DNA of 64,000 bases from Microtetraspora glauca (GTDB taxonomy: Bacteria > Actinomycetota > Actinomycetes > Streptomycetales > Streptomycetaceae): NCBI GenBank assembly GCA_000721275.1, contig JOFO01000012.1, positions 76,621 through 140,620 of the forward strand, read 5' to 3'. How positions within the stretch are numbered: position 1 is the stretch's first letter; every line of letters starts with the position of its first letter. The notes under the pieces were generated by a model. It saw only the letters and a program-made list of their open reading frames with translations, was not told the origin of the DNA and ran no database searches. The position numbers were made by a program, and so were the translations under genes. This document shows, piece by piece, positions 35,301 through 44,180 of the stretch.

Positions 35301-35388
35301 GGGGCCACGGTAGGACGTATGTGCACATTCGGCCCGTTTTGCGCCACTGAAAGGCGGACGCGTCGCCCCCGCCGGGCCCGGGGTCCGC

Positions 35389-36174
35389 TCAGACCGCGTG
35401 CAGGCCGTGGGCGCGGAAGACCTCGCGGACGGACGCGACCTGCTCCGGGGTCGGCGACGGGGTGTCGTGGAGGGTGAACGGCAGGTCCAGGGCCTGCCAT
35501 TTGGCCTCGCCCAGCTTGTGGAAGGGGAGTACGTCGACGCGGGAGACGTTGCCGAGGCCGCCGACGAAGGCGGCGACGCCCTCGACGTTGGCGGGGTCGT
35601 CGGTCAGGCCGGGGACGAGCACGAACCGCACGTGCACGTCCTGGCCGAGGTCGGCGAGCCGGCGGGCGAAGTCCAGGGTGGGCCGCAGGGGCCGGCCGGT
35701 GACCTTCCGGTAGGTCTCCGGGTCCCAGGACTTGATGTCGAGGAGGACGAGGTCGGTGTCGCGCAGCAGGGCGTCGGTGGCGCGGACGCCGAGGAAGCCG
35801 GAGGTGTCGAGGGCGGTGTGCAGTCCGAGCTCGTGCTTGAGGCGGTGCAGCAGTTCGCCGGTGAAGACGGGCTGGAGCAGCGGCTCGCCGCCGGAGACGG
35901 TGGCGCCGCCGCCGGACGCGGAGATGAAGCGGACGTACTTGGACGCCTCGGCGATCACGTCGTCGGCGGAGGTCCGCTTGCCGTTCCGCATCCGCCACGT
36001 GTCCGGGTTGTGGCAGTAGAGGCAGGTCAGCGGGCAGCCGGAGAGGAAGGTGACGAAGCGGGTGCCGGGCCCGTCGACCCCGGTGGACAGGTCCCAGGAG
36101 TGCACCGAGCCCTCGGAGGCGCGGTGGGTCGCGGCGGCGGCCGGGGTGAGGGGGGCGGTGGTGAGGCGGGACAC
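35389..36174 (-). CDS. pflA: Pyruvate formate-lyase activating enzyme (radical SAM)
   Basis: A 261-residue radical SAM protein that installs the glycyl radical on PFL. The SAM/4Fe-4S motif CPLTCLYC (CxxxCxxC) is followed by SGGEPLLQP and the DIKSWDPETYRKVTGRP segment of PFL activases. GTG start (SRLTTAPL) 79 bases after pflB. It forms a two-gene unit with pflB. Only a minority of streptomycetes should need it, because the product radical is destroyed by oxygen. Confidence 0.93.
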   Translation of the reverse strand: MSRLTTAPLTPAAAATHRASEGSVHSWDLSTGVDGPGTRFVTFLSGCPLTCLYCHNPDTWRMRNGKRTSADDVIAEASKYVRFISASGGGATVSGGEPLLQPVFTGELLHRLKHELGLHTALDTSGFLGVRATDALLRDTDLVLLDIKSWDPETYRKVTGRPLRPTLDFARRLADLGQDVHVRFVLVPGLTDDPANVEGVAAFVGGLGNVSRVDVLPFHKLGEAKWQALDLPFTLHDTPSPTPEQVASVREVFRAHGLHAV

Positions 36175-36253
36175 GGCAGGGCCTCTTTCGGAGGAGTCGG
36201 GCGCGCCCCGGGGCCGGGGGGTGAGGGCCACCGGCCCCGGGGGCGGGAAGGGG

Positions 36254-38524
36254 CTAGAGCGTCCCGTGGAAGGTGCGGTTCAGGACGTCGAGCTGCTGGT
36301 CGCGGGTGAGGCGGACGAAGTTGACCGCGTAGCCGGAGACCCGGATGGTGAGCTGGGGGTGGTTCTCCGGGTGTTCCATGGCGTCCAGGAGGACGTCGCG
36401 GTTGAGGACGTTGACGTTCATGTGGAAGCCGTCGCTGGCCATGTAGCCGTCGAGGACGCCGGCCAGGTTGGCGATCCGCTCCTCGGGGGTGCGGCCCAGG
36501 CCGTCGGGGGTGACGGTGTTGGTGAGCGAGATGCCGTCCTCGGCGTCCTCGTACGGGAGCTTGGCGACCGACAGGGCGGAGGCGACGTAGCCGTGGGTGT
36601 CGCGGCCGTTCATCGGGTTGGCGCCCGGGGAGAACGGTTCGCCGGCCCGGCGCCCGTCGGGGGTGTTGCCGGTCTTCTTGCCGTAGACGACGTTCGAGGT
36701 GATGGTGAGGACGGACTGGGTGTGCTCGGCGTTCCGGTACGTCGGGTGCTTGCGGACCTTCCGCATGAACTCCTCGACCAGCCAGACGGCGATCTCGTCG
36801 GCCCGCTCGTCGTTGTTGCCGTAGGCCGGGTAGTCGCCCTCCACGCGGTAGTCGACGGCGAGGCCGGTCTCGTCGCGGACGGGGGTGACCTTCGCGTACT
36901 TGACGGCGGCGAGCGAGTCGGCGGCGACCGAAAGGCCGGCGATGCCGCAGGCCATGGTGCGGCGCACGTCGCGGTCGTGGAGCGCCATCTCCAGGCGCTC
37001 GTACGCGTACTTGTCGTGCATGTAGTGGATGACGTTCAGGGCGTGGACGTACACGCTCGCGAGCCATTCCATCTGCTCGTCGAACTTCGCCATGACCTCG
37101 TCGTAGTCGAGGACCTCGGAGGTGAGGGCGCCGGTGTCGGGGCCGACCTGGGCGCCGGACTTCTCGTCCCGGCCGCCGTTGATGGCGTACAGGAGGGTCT
37201 TGGCGAGGTTCACGCGGGCGCCGAAGAACTGCATCTGCTTGCCGACCGGCATCGCCGAGACGCAGCAGGCGATGGCGGTGTCGTCGCCGAAGCGCGGCCG
37301 CATCAGCTCGTCGGACTCGTACTGCACCGACGAGGTGTCGATGGAGACCTTCGCGCAGAACTCCTTGAAGCCCCGCGGCAGGCGCGGCGACCAGAAGACG
37401 GTCATGTTCGGCTCGGGCGCCGGGCCGAGGTTGTAGAGGGTCTGGAGGTAGCGGAAGGACGTCCTGGTGACGAGCGGGCGGCCGTCCTCGCCCATGCCGG
37501 CGATCGACTCGGTGACCCACGTCGGGTCGCCGGAGAACAGCTCGTCGTACTCGGGGGTGCGCAGGAAGCGGACGATGCGGAGCTTGATGATGAAGTCGTC
37601 GACGAGCTCCTGGGCCTGCTCCTCGGTGAGGAGGCCGGCGTCGAGGTCCCGCTGGAGATAGACGTCGACGAAGGTGGAGGTGCGGCCGAGCGACATCGCG
37701 GCGCCGTTCTGCTCCTTCACGGCGGCCAGGTAGGCGAAGTACAGCCACTGGATGGCCTCGCGGCCGGTGGTGGCGGGGCCGGAGATGTCGTAGCCGTACG
37801 AGGCGGCCATGGCCTTCAGTTCGCCGAGGGCCCGCATCTGCTCGGCCAGTTCCTCGCGGAGCCGGATGGTCTCCTCCAGGGAGCGGCCGCCGGCGGGGAG
37901 GACGTCGAGCTCGGCCTTCTCCTCCTTCTTGACCTGGAGGAGGCGGTCGACGCCGTAGAGGGCGACGCGGCGGTAGTCGCCGATGATCCGGCCGCGGCCG
38001 TAGGCGTCGGGGAGGCCGGTGACGACACCGGCCTTGCGGGCGGCGCGGATCTCGGGGGTGTAGGCGTCGAAGACGCCGGCGTTGTGGGTCTTGCGGTACT
38101 CGGTGAAGACCTTCTCCAGCTCCGGCGAGACCGGGTAGCCGTACGTCTCCAGGGCGCCGGCGACCATCCGCCAGCCGCCGTACGGCATGATCGCCCGCTT
38201 CAGCGGGGCGTCGGTCTGGAGGCCGACGATCAGGTCCTTGTCGCGGTCGATCCAGCCGGGGGCGTGGGCGGTGATGGTGGAGGGGACGTCGTACGCGACG
38301 TCGTACACGCCCTTGGCGCGCTCCTCCGGGAACCTGTCCGTGATCGCCTTCCACACGGCGGTGGTCCGCTCGGTGGGGCCGGCGAGGAAGGAGTCGTCGC
38401 CCTCGTACGGGGTGTAGTTCTGCTGGATGAAGTCGCGGACGTCGATGGCGTCGCGCCAGAGCCCGCCCTTGAAGCCCTTCCAGGCGCCGTCGTTCACCGT
38501 TGCCTCAGCAGGGGTCGCAGTCAC
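36254..38524 (-). CDS. pflB: Pyruvate formate-lyase (glycyl-radical enzyme)
   Basis: A 756-residue PFL converting pyruvate and CoA to acetyl-CoA and formate without oxygen. The paired active-site cysteines ACCVSAM and the glycyl-radical motif RVSGYAVNF are present; the radical Gly731 is 25 residues from the C-terminus, as in E. coli PFL. Length matches the family (760). The GTG at 38524 (TATPAEATV) is preferred; GTG 38533 is three codons longer. The start lies inside a 23-codon upstream frame with a strong ribosome site. All catalytic residues are intact, so it is probably active under hypoxia. Confidence 0.95.
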   Translation of the reverse strand: MTATPAEATVNDGAWKGFKGGLWRDAIDVRDFIQQNYTPYEGDDSFLAGPTERTTAVWKAITDRFPEERAKGVYDVAYDVPSTITAHAPGWIDRDKDLIVGLQTDAPLKRAIMPYGGWRMVAGALETYGYPVSPELEKVFTEYRKTHNAGVFDAYTPEIRAARKAGVVTGLPDAYGRGRIIGDYRRVALYGVDRLLQVKKEEKAELDVLPAGGRSLEETIRLREELAEQMRALGELKAMAASYGYDISGPATTGREAIQWLYFAYLAAVKEQNGAAMSLGRTSTFVDVYLQRDLDAGLLTEEQAQELVDDFIIKLRIVRFLRTPEYDELFSGDPTWVTESIAGMGEDGRPLVTRTSFRYLQTLYNLGPAPEPNMTVFWSPRLPRGFKEFCAKVSIDTSSVQYESDELMRPRFGDDTAIACCVSAMPVGKQMQFFGARVNLAKTLLYAINGGRDEKSGAQVGPDTGALTSEVLDYDEVMAKFDEQMEWLASVYVHALNVIHYMHDKYAYERLEMALHDRDVRRTMACGIAGLSVAADSLAAVKYAKVTPVRDETGLAVDYRVEGDYPAYGNNDERADEIAVWLVEEFMRKVRKHPTYRNAEHTQSVLTITSNVVYGKKTGNTPDGRRAGEPFSPGANPMNGRDTHGYVASALSVAKLPYEDAEDGISLTNTVTPDGLGRTPEERIANLAGVLDGYMASDGFHMNVNVLNRDVLLDAMEHPENHPQLTIRVSGYAVNFVRLTRDQQLDVLNRTFHGTL

Positions 38525-38576
38525 TGCCCGCACCGCCTTCTCGATCGCTCGAATCAGCCTTTTCGCTTACCTCCAT
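38505..38576 (-). CDS. Possible 23-residue leader peptide overlapping the pflB start
   Basis: ATG at 38576 has GGAAGGAG four bases upstream, a better ribosome site than pflB has. The frame encodes [15 protein letters not shown]... ending in CDPC and stops 20 bases inside pflB in another frame. This is the geometry of a translationally coupling leader. Expression is not demonstrated; chance cannot be excluded for so short a frame. Confidence 0.4.
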   Translation of the reverse strand: MEVSEKADSSDREGGAGSDCDPC

Positions 38577-38625
38577 TGCACTCCTTCCGATCGATCGTCT
38601 CGGGCGGCAATGGTCACCTCTCCAT

Positions 38626-38638
38626 GGCCCAAGGTCCC
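38626..38638. promoter_or_regulatory. DosR/DevR (OsdR)-like box upstream of pflB
   Basis: On the minus strand GGGACCTTGGGCC, close to the dormancy-regulator consensus GGGACTTNNGNCCC. It is 102 bases before the pflB start and differs at one base from the box upstream of narK. Confidence 0.45.
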
Positions 38639-38651
38639 GGTCGGGGCATGC

Positions 38652-38681
38652 GGAAAGGCCCCGCCTCGGCGGGGCCTTTCC
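38652..38681 (-). terminator. Strong hairpin terminator after narK
   Basis: Perfect 14-bp arms (GGAAAGGCCCCGCC and complement) around a TC loop, 21 bases past the narK stop. It separates narK from pflB. Confidence 0.85.
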
Positions 38682-38702
38682 GGGAGGGTTCCCGGCGGGG
38701 TC

Positions 38703-40124
38703 TCAGCTGGGTGCCTCGGCGCCCTTGCGGGCGTAGAACCACCAGGTCACGATCATGCAGCTGACGTAGAAGGCGATGAAGCCCCACATCGCGCTGGTGA
38801 CGGCGACCGAGCCGAAGAGCGCCGGGATGAAGAAGAATCCGTAGGCGGCGATCGCGGAGGTGAAACCGGTGACCGCGCCCGACTCCATTTCGGCCTGCCG
38901 AAGCGCCGCGGCGTGTTCCGGGGTGCCTTCCGTGAGGCCCTTCAGATGGGTACTGCGGAAGATCACCGGGATCTGGCGGAAGGTCGAGCCGTTGCCGATC
39001 CCGGAGAAGAAGAACGCGGCGAGGAAGCAGAGGAAGAACCCGTAGAAGTCGCCGCCGTCACCGCCCGACGGGAGGAACGCGATGACTCCGGCGATCGAGA
39101 GCGCCATGCCCGCGAAGGACAGGAGGGTGACGCGGGCGCCGCCCCACTTGTCGGCGATCCAGCCGCCGGCCCAGCGGGCGAGGGCGCCCACGGCGGGGCC
39201 CATCCAGGCGTAGGTGGCGACGGAGTAGTCCGGGAAGGTGGTCTTGATCAGCATCGGCAGCGCGGCGGCGAAGCCGATGAAGGAGCCGAAGGTGCCGACG
39301 TACAGCCAGGTCATCAGCCAGTTGTGCTTGCGCTTGAAGATGACCTTCTGCTGCTTGAAGGGGGTGGACGCCACCTTCAGGTCGTTCTGCCCGAACCAGG
39401 CGACGGCGGCGAGGACGAGGAGGACGGGGACCCAGAGGAAGGCGGCGTTCTGGAGGTACACGGGGGTGCCGTCGGCCTTGTGCTGGGCGGAGCCGATCGC
39501 GATCGTCGACCAGGTGATGACGATCGGGGTGAGCAGCTGCACGACGGAGACGCCGAGGTTGCCGAGCCCGCCGTTGATGCCGGTCGCGCTGCCCTTCTTC
39601 GCCTTCGGGAAGAAGAAGCCGATGTTGGCGAGGGAGGACGCGAAGTTGGCGCCGCCGATGCCGCACAGGGCGGCGATGACGACCATCACGCCGTACGGGG
39701 TCGCCGGGTCCTGGATCGCGATGCCCAGCCAGATCAGCGGGACGACGAGGACGGCCGTCGACAGGGCGGTGAACCGCCGCTGGCCGATCATCGGGCCGAG
39801 GAAGGTGTAGAGGATGCGGGCCGTGCCGCCGGTGAGGCCGGGGATCGCCGTCAGCCAGAACAGCTGCGAGGTCGAGAAGCCGAAGCCGACGTCCTTCAGG
39901 TTGGTCGCCGTGACCGACCAGACCTGCCAGACGACGAAGGCGACAAGGAGGGCGGGGACGGCGATCCACAGGTTCCGGTTCGCGACCTTGTGGCCGATCG
40001 ACTTCCAGAAGAGCTCGTTCTCGGGCTCCCAGTCCGTGACGGTCCGGCCGGGGCGGTACTGCTCCGTGTCGTACGAGGCGGGGGACCCGCCCGTGGTTCT
40101 GCTGCCGTGGACTACGGAACTCAT
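38703..40124 (-). CDS. narK: Nitrate/nitrite MFS transporter NarK
   Basis: A 473-residue MFS protein of the nitrate/nitrite porter family with about 12 TM helices. Both nitrate signatures are visible: GINGGLGNLGVSVVQLL (about 155) and the second Gly-rich GIGNGSTFRQIPVIF (about 378). A hydrophilic N-terminus of about 50 residues (ENELFWKSIGHKVANRN) precedes TM1, as in other actinobacterial NarK. The ATG has AGGGAAG upstream. It would import nitrate for the Mo-enzyme and NirBD, or export nitrite. Confidence 0.93.
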   Translation of the reverse strand: MSSVVHGSRTTGGSPASYDTEQYRPGRTVTDWEPENELFWKSIGHKVANRNLWIAVPALLVAFVVWQVWSVTATNLKDVGFGFSTSQLFWLTAIPGLTGGTARILYTFLGPMIGQRRFTALSTAVLVVPLIWLGIAIQDPATPYGVMVVIAALCGIGGANFASSLANIGFFFPKAKKGSATGINGGLGNLGVSVVQLLTPIVITWSTIAIGSAQHKADGTPVYLQNAAFLWVPVLLVLAAVAWFGQNDLKVASTPFKQQKVIFKRKHNWLMTWLYVGTFGSFIGFAAALPMLIKTTFPDYSVATYAWMGPAVGALARWAGGWIADKWGGARVTLLSFAGMALSIAGVIAFLPSGGDGGDFYGFFLCFLAAFFFSGIGNGSTFRQIPVIFRSTHLKGLTEGTPEHAAALRQAEMESGAVTGFTSAIAAYGFFFIPALFGSVAVTSAMWGFIAFYVSCMIVTWWFYARKGAEAPS

Positions 40125-40242
40125 GGCGCTTCCCTGACTTCCCTGACGTTTGCGAGCCCTTTGGAGGCTTCTTCCTTGCCTTTCCAGGCTCCGCCTCGGG
40201 TCCGGGGTGGCGTCAGTGCCGATGGTCGCGACCCGGGGCGGG

Positions 40243-40275
40243 CCTAGGGCGGCTCCCGCGGCGGCCCTAGGTCCC
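40243..40275. promoter_or_regulatory. Inverted repeat with DosR/DevR-like box upstream of narK
   Basis: 8-bp arms CCTAGGGC (40243-40250) and GCCCTAGG (40264-40271). The right arm is part of GGCCCTAGGTCCC (40263-40275), on the minus strand GGGACCTAGGGCC, matching 12 of 13 bases of the box upstream of pflB. It is 139 bases before the narK ATG. The remainder of the 293-base gap holds tandem GTCAGGGAA repeats next to the start and nothing else I recognise; no clear GlnR box. Confidence 0.45.
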
Positions 40276-40417
40276 GGCCCCGGGGGCCGTCGGCCTCCGG
40301 CGAGCGCCGGCCGGCGGGAAGGGGGTGCCCCCGGGCCGCGGCGCCGGCCCCTGGAAGGGGTGTGGGACCGGCGGGGGCGCGGGCCGGGGGCAGCTCGGGG
40401 AGAGAGAACGGCTACGG

Positions 40418-43183
40418 TCACGCAGACGGCGGCGGCAGCAGCGGGAGCGACACCTCCGGGTCGTCCAGGCACGCGCCCGTCCGCAGGTCGAACTCCTGCT
40501 TGTGCATCGGGGAGGCCACGACGGGGACGCCGTCGCGGCGGCCCATGATGCCGTCGGCGATGACGTCGGCGCCCGAGTACGGGTCCTGGTTGCCGACCGC
40601 GTACACGGCGCCCTCCGCGTCCTTGAACAGCGCCGCCTCCGTGCCGTCCGGCAGCACCGCCGCCCGGCCCCGCCCCGGCTCCAGGAACTCCACGCCGGTC
40701 ACGTGCGGCGCGAAGCGGGCCAGCGCCGCCGGGTCGTCGAGGACGGCCCGCCACTCGTCGCGGTAGGCGGCCACGTGCCGCTCCATCTGCGCCTCCAGTT
40801 CGGCGCCGATGCCCCGCGCGTCCTCGATCAGCACCTCCCGCAGGTGGGCGATGCCGGCGCCGGAGCCGCCGAGCCGTTCCAGCCAGGCCGAGGTGCGCTC
40901 CAGGCGCTCGCCGGTCCGCAGGTAGTACATGAGGAACCGGTCCAGCAGCGCGAAGAGTTCGGCGGCGGACAGGTCGGGGGCGAGCAGGTCGGCGTGGCGG
41001 GGGGTGGCGCCGCCGTTGCCGCAGACGTACAGGTTCCAGCCGCCGGCGGTGGCGATGACGCCGATGTCCTTGCCGCGGGCCTCGGCGCACTCGCGCAGGC
41101 AGCCGGAGACGCCGCCCTTGATCTTGTGCGGGGCGCGCAGGCCCCGGTAGCGCAGCTCCAGGTCGATCGCGAGCCGCACGGAGTCGCCCTGGCCGAAGCG
41201 GCAGAAGCGGGCGCCGACGCACGACTTCACGGTGCGCAGGGACTTCCCGTACGCCTGGCCGGATTCGAGGCCGGCGGCGAGGAGGCGCCGCCAGATCGCC
41301 GGGAGGTCCTCCTTGCGGGCGCCGAAGAGGTCGATCCGCTGACCGCCGGTGATCTTGGTGTAGAGGCCGTGGTCGCGGGCCACCTCGCCGAGGGCGATGA
41401 GCTGTCCGGCGGTGATCTCGCCGCCGGGGACGCGGGGGACGACGGAGTAGGTGCCGTCCTTCTGGAGGTTGGCGAGGTAGAGGTCGTTGGAGTCCTGGAG
41501 CGCGGCCTGTTCGCCGTCCAGGACGTGCCGGAGGCCGAGTTCGGGCGCGAGGGTGCCGAGGACGTTGGCGACGACGGGCTTGCAGACGGCGCAGCCGGAG
41601 GCCACGGTGGCGTCGGGGCCGGCGCCGTACCGTTCCATCAGCTCGGTGAAGGAACGGATGCGTTCGGTGCGGATCCGGTCGTACAGCTCGGGGCGGGTCA
41701 GGTCGGGGAAGTGCTCGCACAGCCCGCGCCGCTTCTCGGCGCCGGCCGCGTCGAGGACCGCCTGGAGGGTGCCGGCGCAGCCGCCGCAGCCCGTGCCGGC
41801 CTTGGTGCAGCGCTTGACGCCGCCGAGGTCGGTGAGGCCGTGCTCGGCGATCGCGGCGCTCACCGCGCCCTTGGTGACGTTGTGGCAGGAGCAGACGACG
41901 GCGTCGTCGGGGAGCGCGGCGGCGCCGGGGAGGCCGGTGGTGCCGGCGGCGGCCGGCAGGAGGAACGCCTCGGGCGGGGCGGGCAGCGGGCGCCCCGCGT
42001 GCGGCTTCAGCGAGCCGTACGCCTCGGCGTCGCCGACGAGGATGCCGCCGAGCAGCCGCCCGTCGGGGCCGAGGAGGAGCTTCTTGTAGACGCCGTCGCG
42101 GCCGTCCGAGAAGACGATCTCGGTGGCGTCCGCGCCCTCCGCGAACGGGTCGCCGAAGGAGGCGACGTCGGCGCCCATTAGCTTCAGCTTGGTGGAGGTG
42201 TCGGCGCCGGTGAACACGGTGGTGCCGGCGCCCGCGAGCCGGTCGGCGACGGCCTCCGCCATCTGGTAGCCGGGGGCGACCAGGCCGTAGACGCGCCCGT
42301 CGGCCGTCTGCGCGCACTCGCCGACGGCGTACACGTACGGATCGGTGGTGCGGCAGTGCGGGTCGACGGCCACGCCGCCGCGGTCGCCGACCGCGAGCCC
42401 CGCCTCGCGGGCCAGCTGGTCCCGGGGGCGGACGCCGGCCGAGAAGACGACGAGGCCGGCGGGGATCCGGGTGCCGTCCGACAGGGCGAGGGCGGTGACG
42501 CGGCCGTCCGGGCCGGTCTCCACCTCGGTGGCGCCGACGCCGGTGTGCACGGCGACGCCCATCGACTCGATGGTGGCCCGCAGCGCCGCAGCGCCGCCGT
42601 CGTCCACCTGGAGCGGCATCAGCCGGGGCGCGAACTCGACGACGTGCGTGGCGAGTCCGAGGGTACGCAGCGCACCCGCGGCCTCCAGGCCGAGCAGGCC
42701 GCCGCCGATCACGACGCCGGCCGCCGCGCGTTCGGCGTACGCGGTGAGCGCGGCGACGTCGTCCAGGGTGCGGTACGTGAAGCAGCCCGGCGCGTCGGCG
42801 CCGGGGATCGGCGGCACGAACGGGTACGAGCCGGTGGCGAGCACCAGCGCGTCGTACGGGACGACGGCGCCGGACGCGGTCGTCACCGTCCTGGCGGCGG
42901 TGTCGACGTGCTCGGCCGGGTCGCCGAGGCGCAGGTCGACGCCGTGCGCATCGAGGAAGCCGGGGGCGGGCAGGGCGAGGTCGCCGGGGGCGGTGCCGGT
43001 GAAGACGGAGGAGAGGTGGACGCGGTCGTACGCGGGCACGTCCTCCTCGGCGAGGACGGTGACCCGCCAGCCGGGCGCCGTGCCGTCGGACAGCGCGCCG
43101 CGCTCGGCCAGCGCCTCCAGGAGCCGCTGGCCGACCATGCCGTGGCCGACGAGGACGAGGGACGGGCGCGGGGAGGGGGGCAT
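40418..43183 (-). CDS. nirB: NirB-NirD fusion: NAD(P)H assimilatory nitrite reductase
   Basis: A 921-residue protein reducing nitrite to ammonium. Order: FAD/NAD(P)H-binding domain (1-390; VGHGMVGQ, GGGLLGLEAA), BFD-like [2Fe-2S] domain (about 415-470; CSCHNV, CGGCAG), ferredoxin-like linker, siroheme/4Fe-4S domain with CVGARFC and CLREC (about 665 and 705), and from about 840 a NirD Rieske-like fold (AALFKDAEGAVYAVGNQDP) lacking cluster cysteines. NirB and NirD are usually separate proteins; no stop or start signal separates them here. ATG with GGAG 5 bases upstream. Divergent from the sirohydrochlorin chelatase that makes siroheme. Confidence 0.93.
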   Translation of the reverse strand: MPPSPRPSLVLVGHGMVGQRLLEALAERGALSDGTAPGWRVTVLAEEDVPAYDRVHLSSVFTGTAPGDLALPAPGFLDAHGVDLRLGDPAEHVDTAARTVTTASGAVVPYDALVLATGSYPFVPPIPGADAPGCFTYRTLDDVAALTAYAERAAAGVVIGGGLLGLEAAGALRTLGLATHVVEFAPRLMPLQVDDGGAAALRATIESMGVAVHTGVGATEVETGPDGRVTALALSDGTRIPAGLVVFSAGVRPRDQLAREAGLAVGDRGGVAVDPHCRTTDPYVYAVGECAQTADGRVYGLVAPGYQMAEAVADRLAGAGTTVFTGADTSTKLKLMGADVASFGDPFAEGADATEIVFSDGRDGVYKKLLLGPDGRLLGGILVGDAEAYGSLKPHAGRPLPAPPEAFLLPAAAGTTGLPGAAALPDDAVVCSCHNVTKGAVSAAIAEHGLTDLGGVKRCTKAGTGCGGCAGTLQAVLDAAGAEKRRGLCEHFPDLTRPELYDRIRTERIRSFTELMERYGAGPDATVASGCAVCKPVVANVLGTLAPELGLRHVLDGEQAALQDSNDLYLANLQKDGTYSVVPRVPGGEITAGQLIALGEVARDHGLYTKITGGQRIDLFGARKEDLPAIWRRLLAAGLESGQAYGKSLRTVKSCVGARFCRFGQGDSVRLAIDLELRYRGLRAPHKIKGGVSGCLRECAEARGKDIGVIATAGGWNLYVCGNGGATPRHADLLAPDLSAAELFALLDRFLMYYLRTGERLERTSAWLERLGGSGAGIAHLREVLIEDARGIGAELEAQMERHVAAYRDEWRAVLDDPAALARFAPHVTGVEFLEPGRGRAAVLPDGTEAALFKDAEGAVYAVGNQDPYSGADVIADGIMGRRDGVPVVASPMHKQEFDLRTGACLDDPEVSLPLLPPPSA

Positions 43184-43285
43184 CGGGCGCTCCGGGGCTG
43201 GGGGGCCGGTCCGGTCCCGGCACCTTCGCCTTCGACCGTAGGCGCGCGGATCGGGCCGCCGGCCCCGAGAAGGGCCCGACCGCAC

Positions 43286-43299
43286 GGGACTTGTGGCCC
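43286..43299. promoter_or_regulatory. DosR/DevR (OsdR)-like box between nirBD and the siroheme gene
   Basis: GGGACTTGTGGCCC fits the mycobacterial DosR consensus GGGACTTNNGNCCC at every specified base. It lies 103 bases before the nirBD start and 140 before the divergent chelatase gene. Confidence 0.5.
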
Positions 43300-43438
43300 T
43301 CCGGCCGGGGCCGAACGGCGCGGTCCGCGCGGCGCGGCGCTCCGTAGGCTGACCCGAGGAGCCGGCGGCGCCACGACACCGCCGCCGGCACCCTTCGGCG
43401 GGACCCCGCACGGGGCCGCGGAGCAGCGGAGGTGGCCG

Positions 43439-44134
43439 GTGGGCGAGGTCGTGGTGGGGGTGCACGGGAGCGGGGTGGCGGGGGCGCGGGCCGTGACGGG
43501 GCGGCTCGCCGCGCAGGTGCGGCGGCTGACCGGCGTACCGGTGACCGTCGGGCACCTGGACCACCAGGCCCCGTCCCTCGCGGACGTCCTGCGGGCGCGT
43601 CCGGGCGCCGTCGTGGTGCCGCTGCTGCTGGGCGACGGGTACCACCGGTCGGTGGACCTGCCCGCGGTCGCCGCGCGGTACGGCTGCCCGGTGACGCGGG
43701 GGCTGAGCGGCGAACCGGCGGTGGCGCGGGCGCTGTACGACCGGCTGCGGGACGCGGAGCGGGCGGCGGGCGCGCCGGCGGACGCGGTCGTCGTCGCGGG
43801 CGCGGGCTCGTCGCGGCCGGGCGGCGACGGCGGGACCCTGGCGGCGGCGGAGGAGCTGCGGCGCCTGTTGCGGGTGCCGGTGTCCGTCGCGTACTGCTCG
43901 GCCTCCTCTCCGGGGCCGGCGGACGCGGTGGCACGCGCGCGTGCGGACGGTTTCCGGCGGGTGGCGGTCGCGGCGCACCTGCTGGCGCCGGGCCGGTTCA
44001 GCCGCTCCCTGGAGGAGCTGGGCGCGTACGCGGTGGCGGCGCCGCTGGCGGACCATCCGGCGGTGGCGCGGCTGGTGGCGGACCGTTACGAGGCGGCGGT
44101 GCGGCCGGAGGGCGGATCGCTCCGCGTGGCGTGA
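43439..44134 (+). CDS. Sirohydrochlorin chelatase (CbiX/SirB-like)
   Basis: A 231-residue protein of the CbiX/SirB class with two half-domains, each able to bind metal. It opens GEVVVGVHGSG; the second half contains VVVAGAGSSRPGG and VAAHLLAPGRF. It lacks the His of the usual VGHGS/HGS context in part (HGSG is kept). It inserts iron into sirohydrochlorin to give siroheme, the cofactor of the divergent NirBD; cobalt chelation is the alternative. GTG with GGAGG 6 bases upstream. Confidence 0.85.
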   Translation: MGEVVVGVHGSGVAGARAVTGRLAAQVRRLTGVPVTVGHLDHQAPSLADVLRARPGAVVVPLLLGDGYHRSVDLPAVAARYGCPVTRGLSGEPAVARALYDRLRDAERAAGAPADAVVVAGAGSSRPGGDGGTLAAAEELRRLLRVPVSVAYCSASSPGPADAVARARADGFRRVAVAAHLLAPGRFSRSLEELGAYAVAAPLADHPAVARLVADRYEAAVRPEGGSLRVA

Positions 44135-44180
44135 GGACCCCCGCCTGGCCCGGGCGCCACGGCTCTGCTGTGCTGGGCGC

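Noticed and set aside
35319..35328. ATGTGCACAT palindrome upstream of the cytochrome-b-like gene as a Rex or Crp site
   Set aside because: It is only 10 bp and lacks the spacing of either consensus; left as a chance palindrome.
31698..35477. A 1259-codon open frame on the plus strand opposite the Mo-oxidoreductase operon
   Set aside because: It mirrors the codon periodicity of the real genes, its product is a Gly/Asp/Val-rich string without domains, and it crosses five clear gene boundaries. It is a GC-bias shadow.
40125..40417. GlnR boxes expected before narK and nirBD
   Set aside because: I found no GTnAC-N6-GAAAC arrangement in either upstream region.
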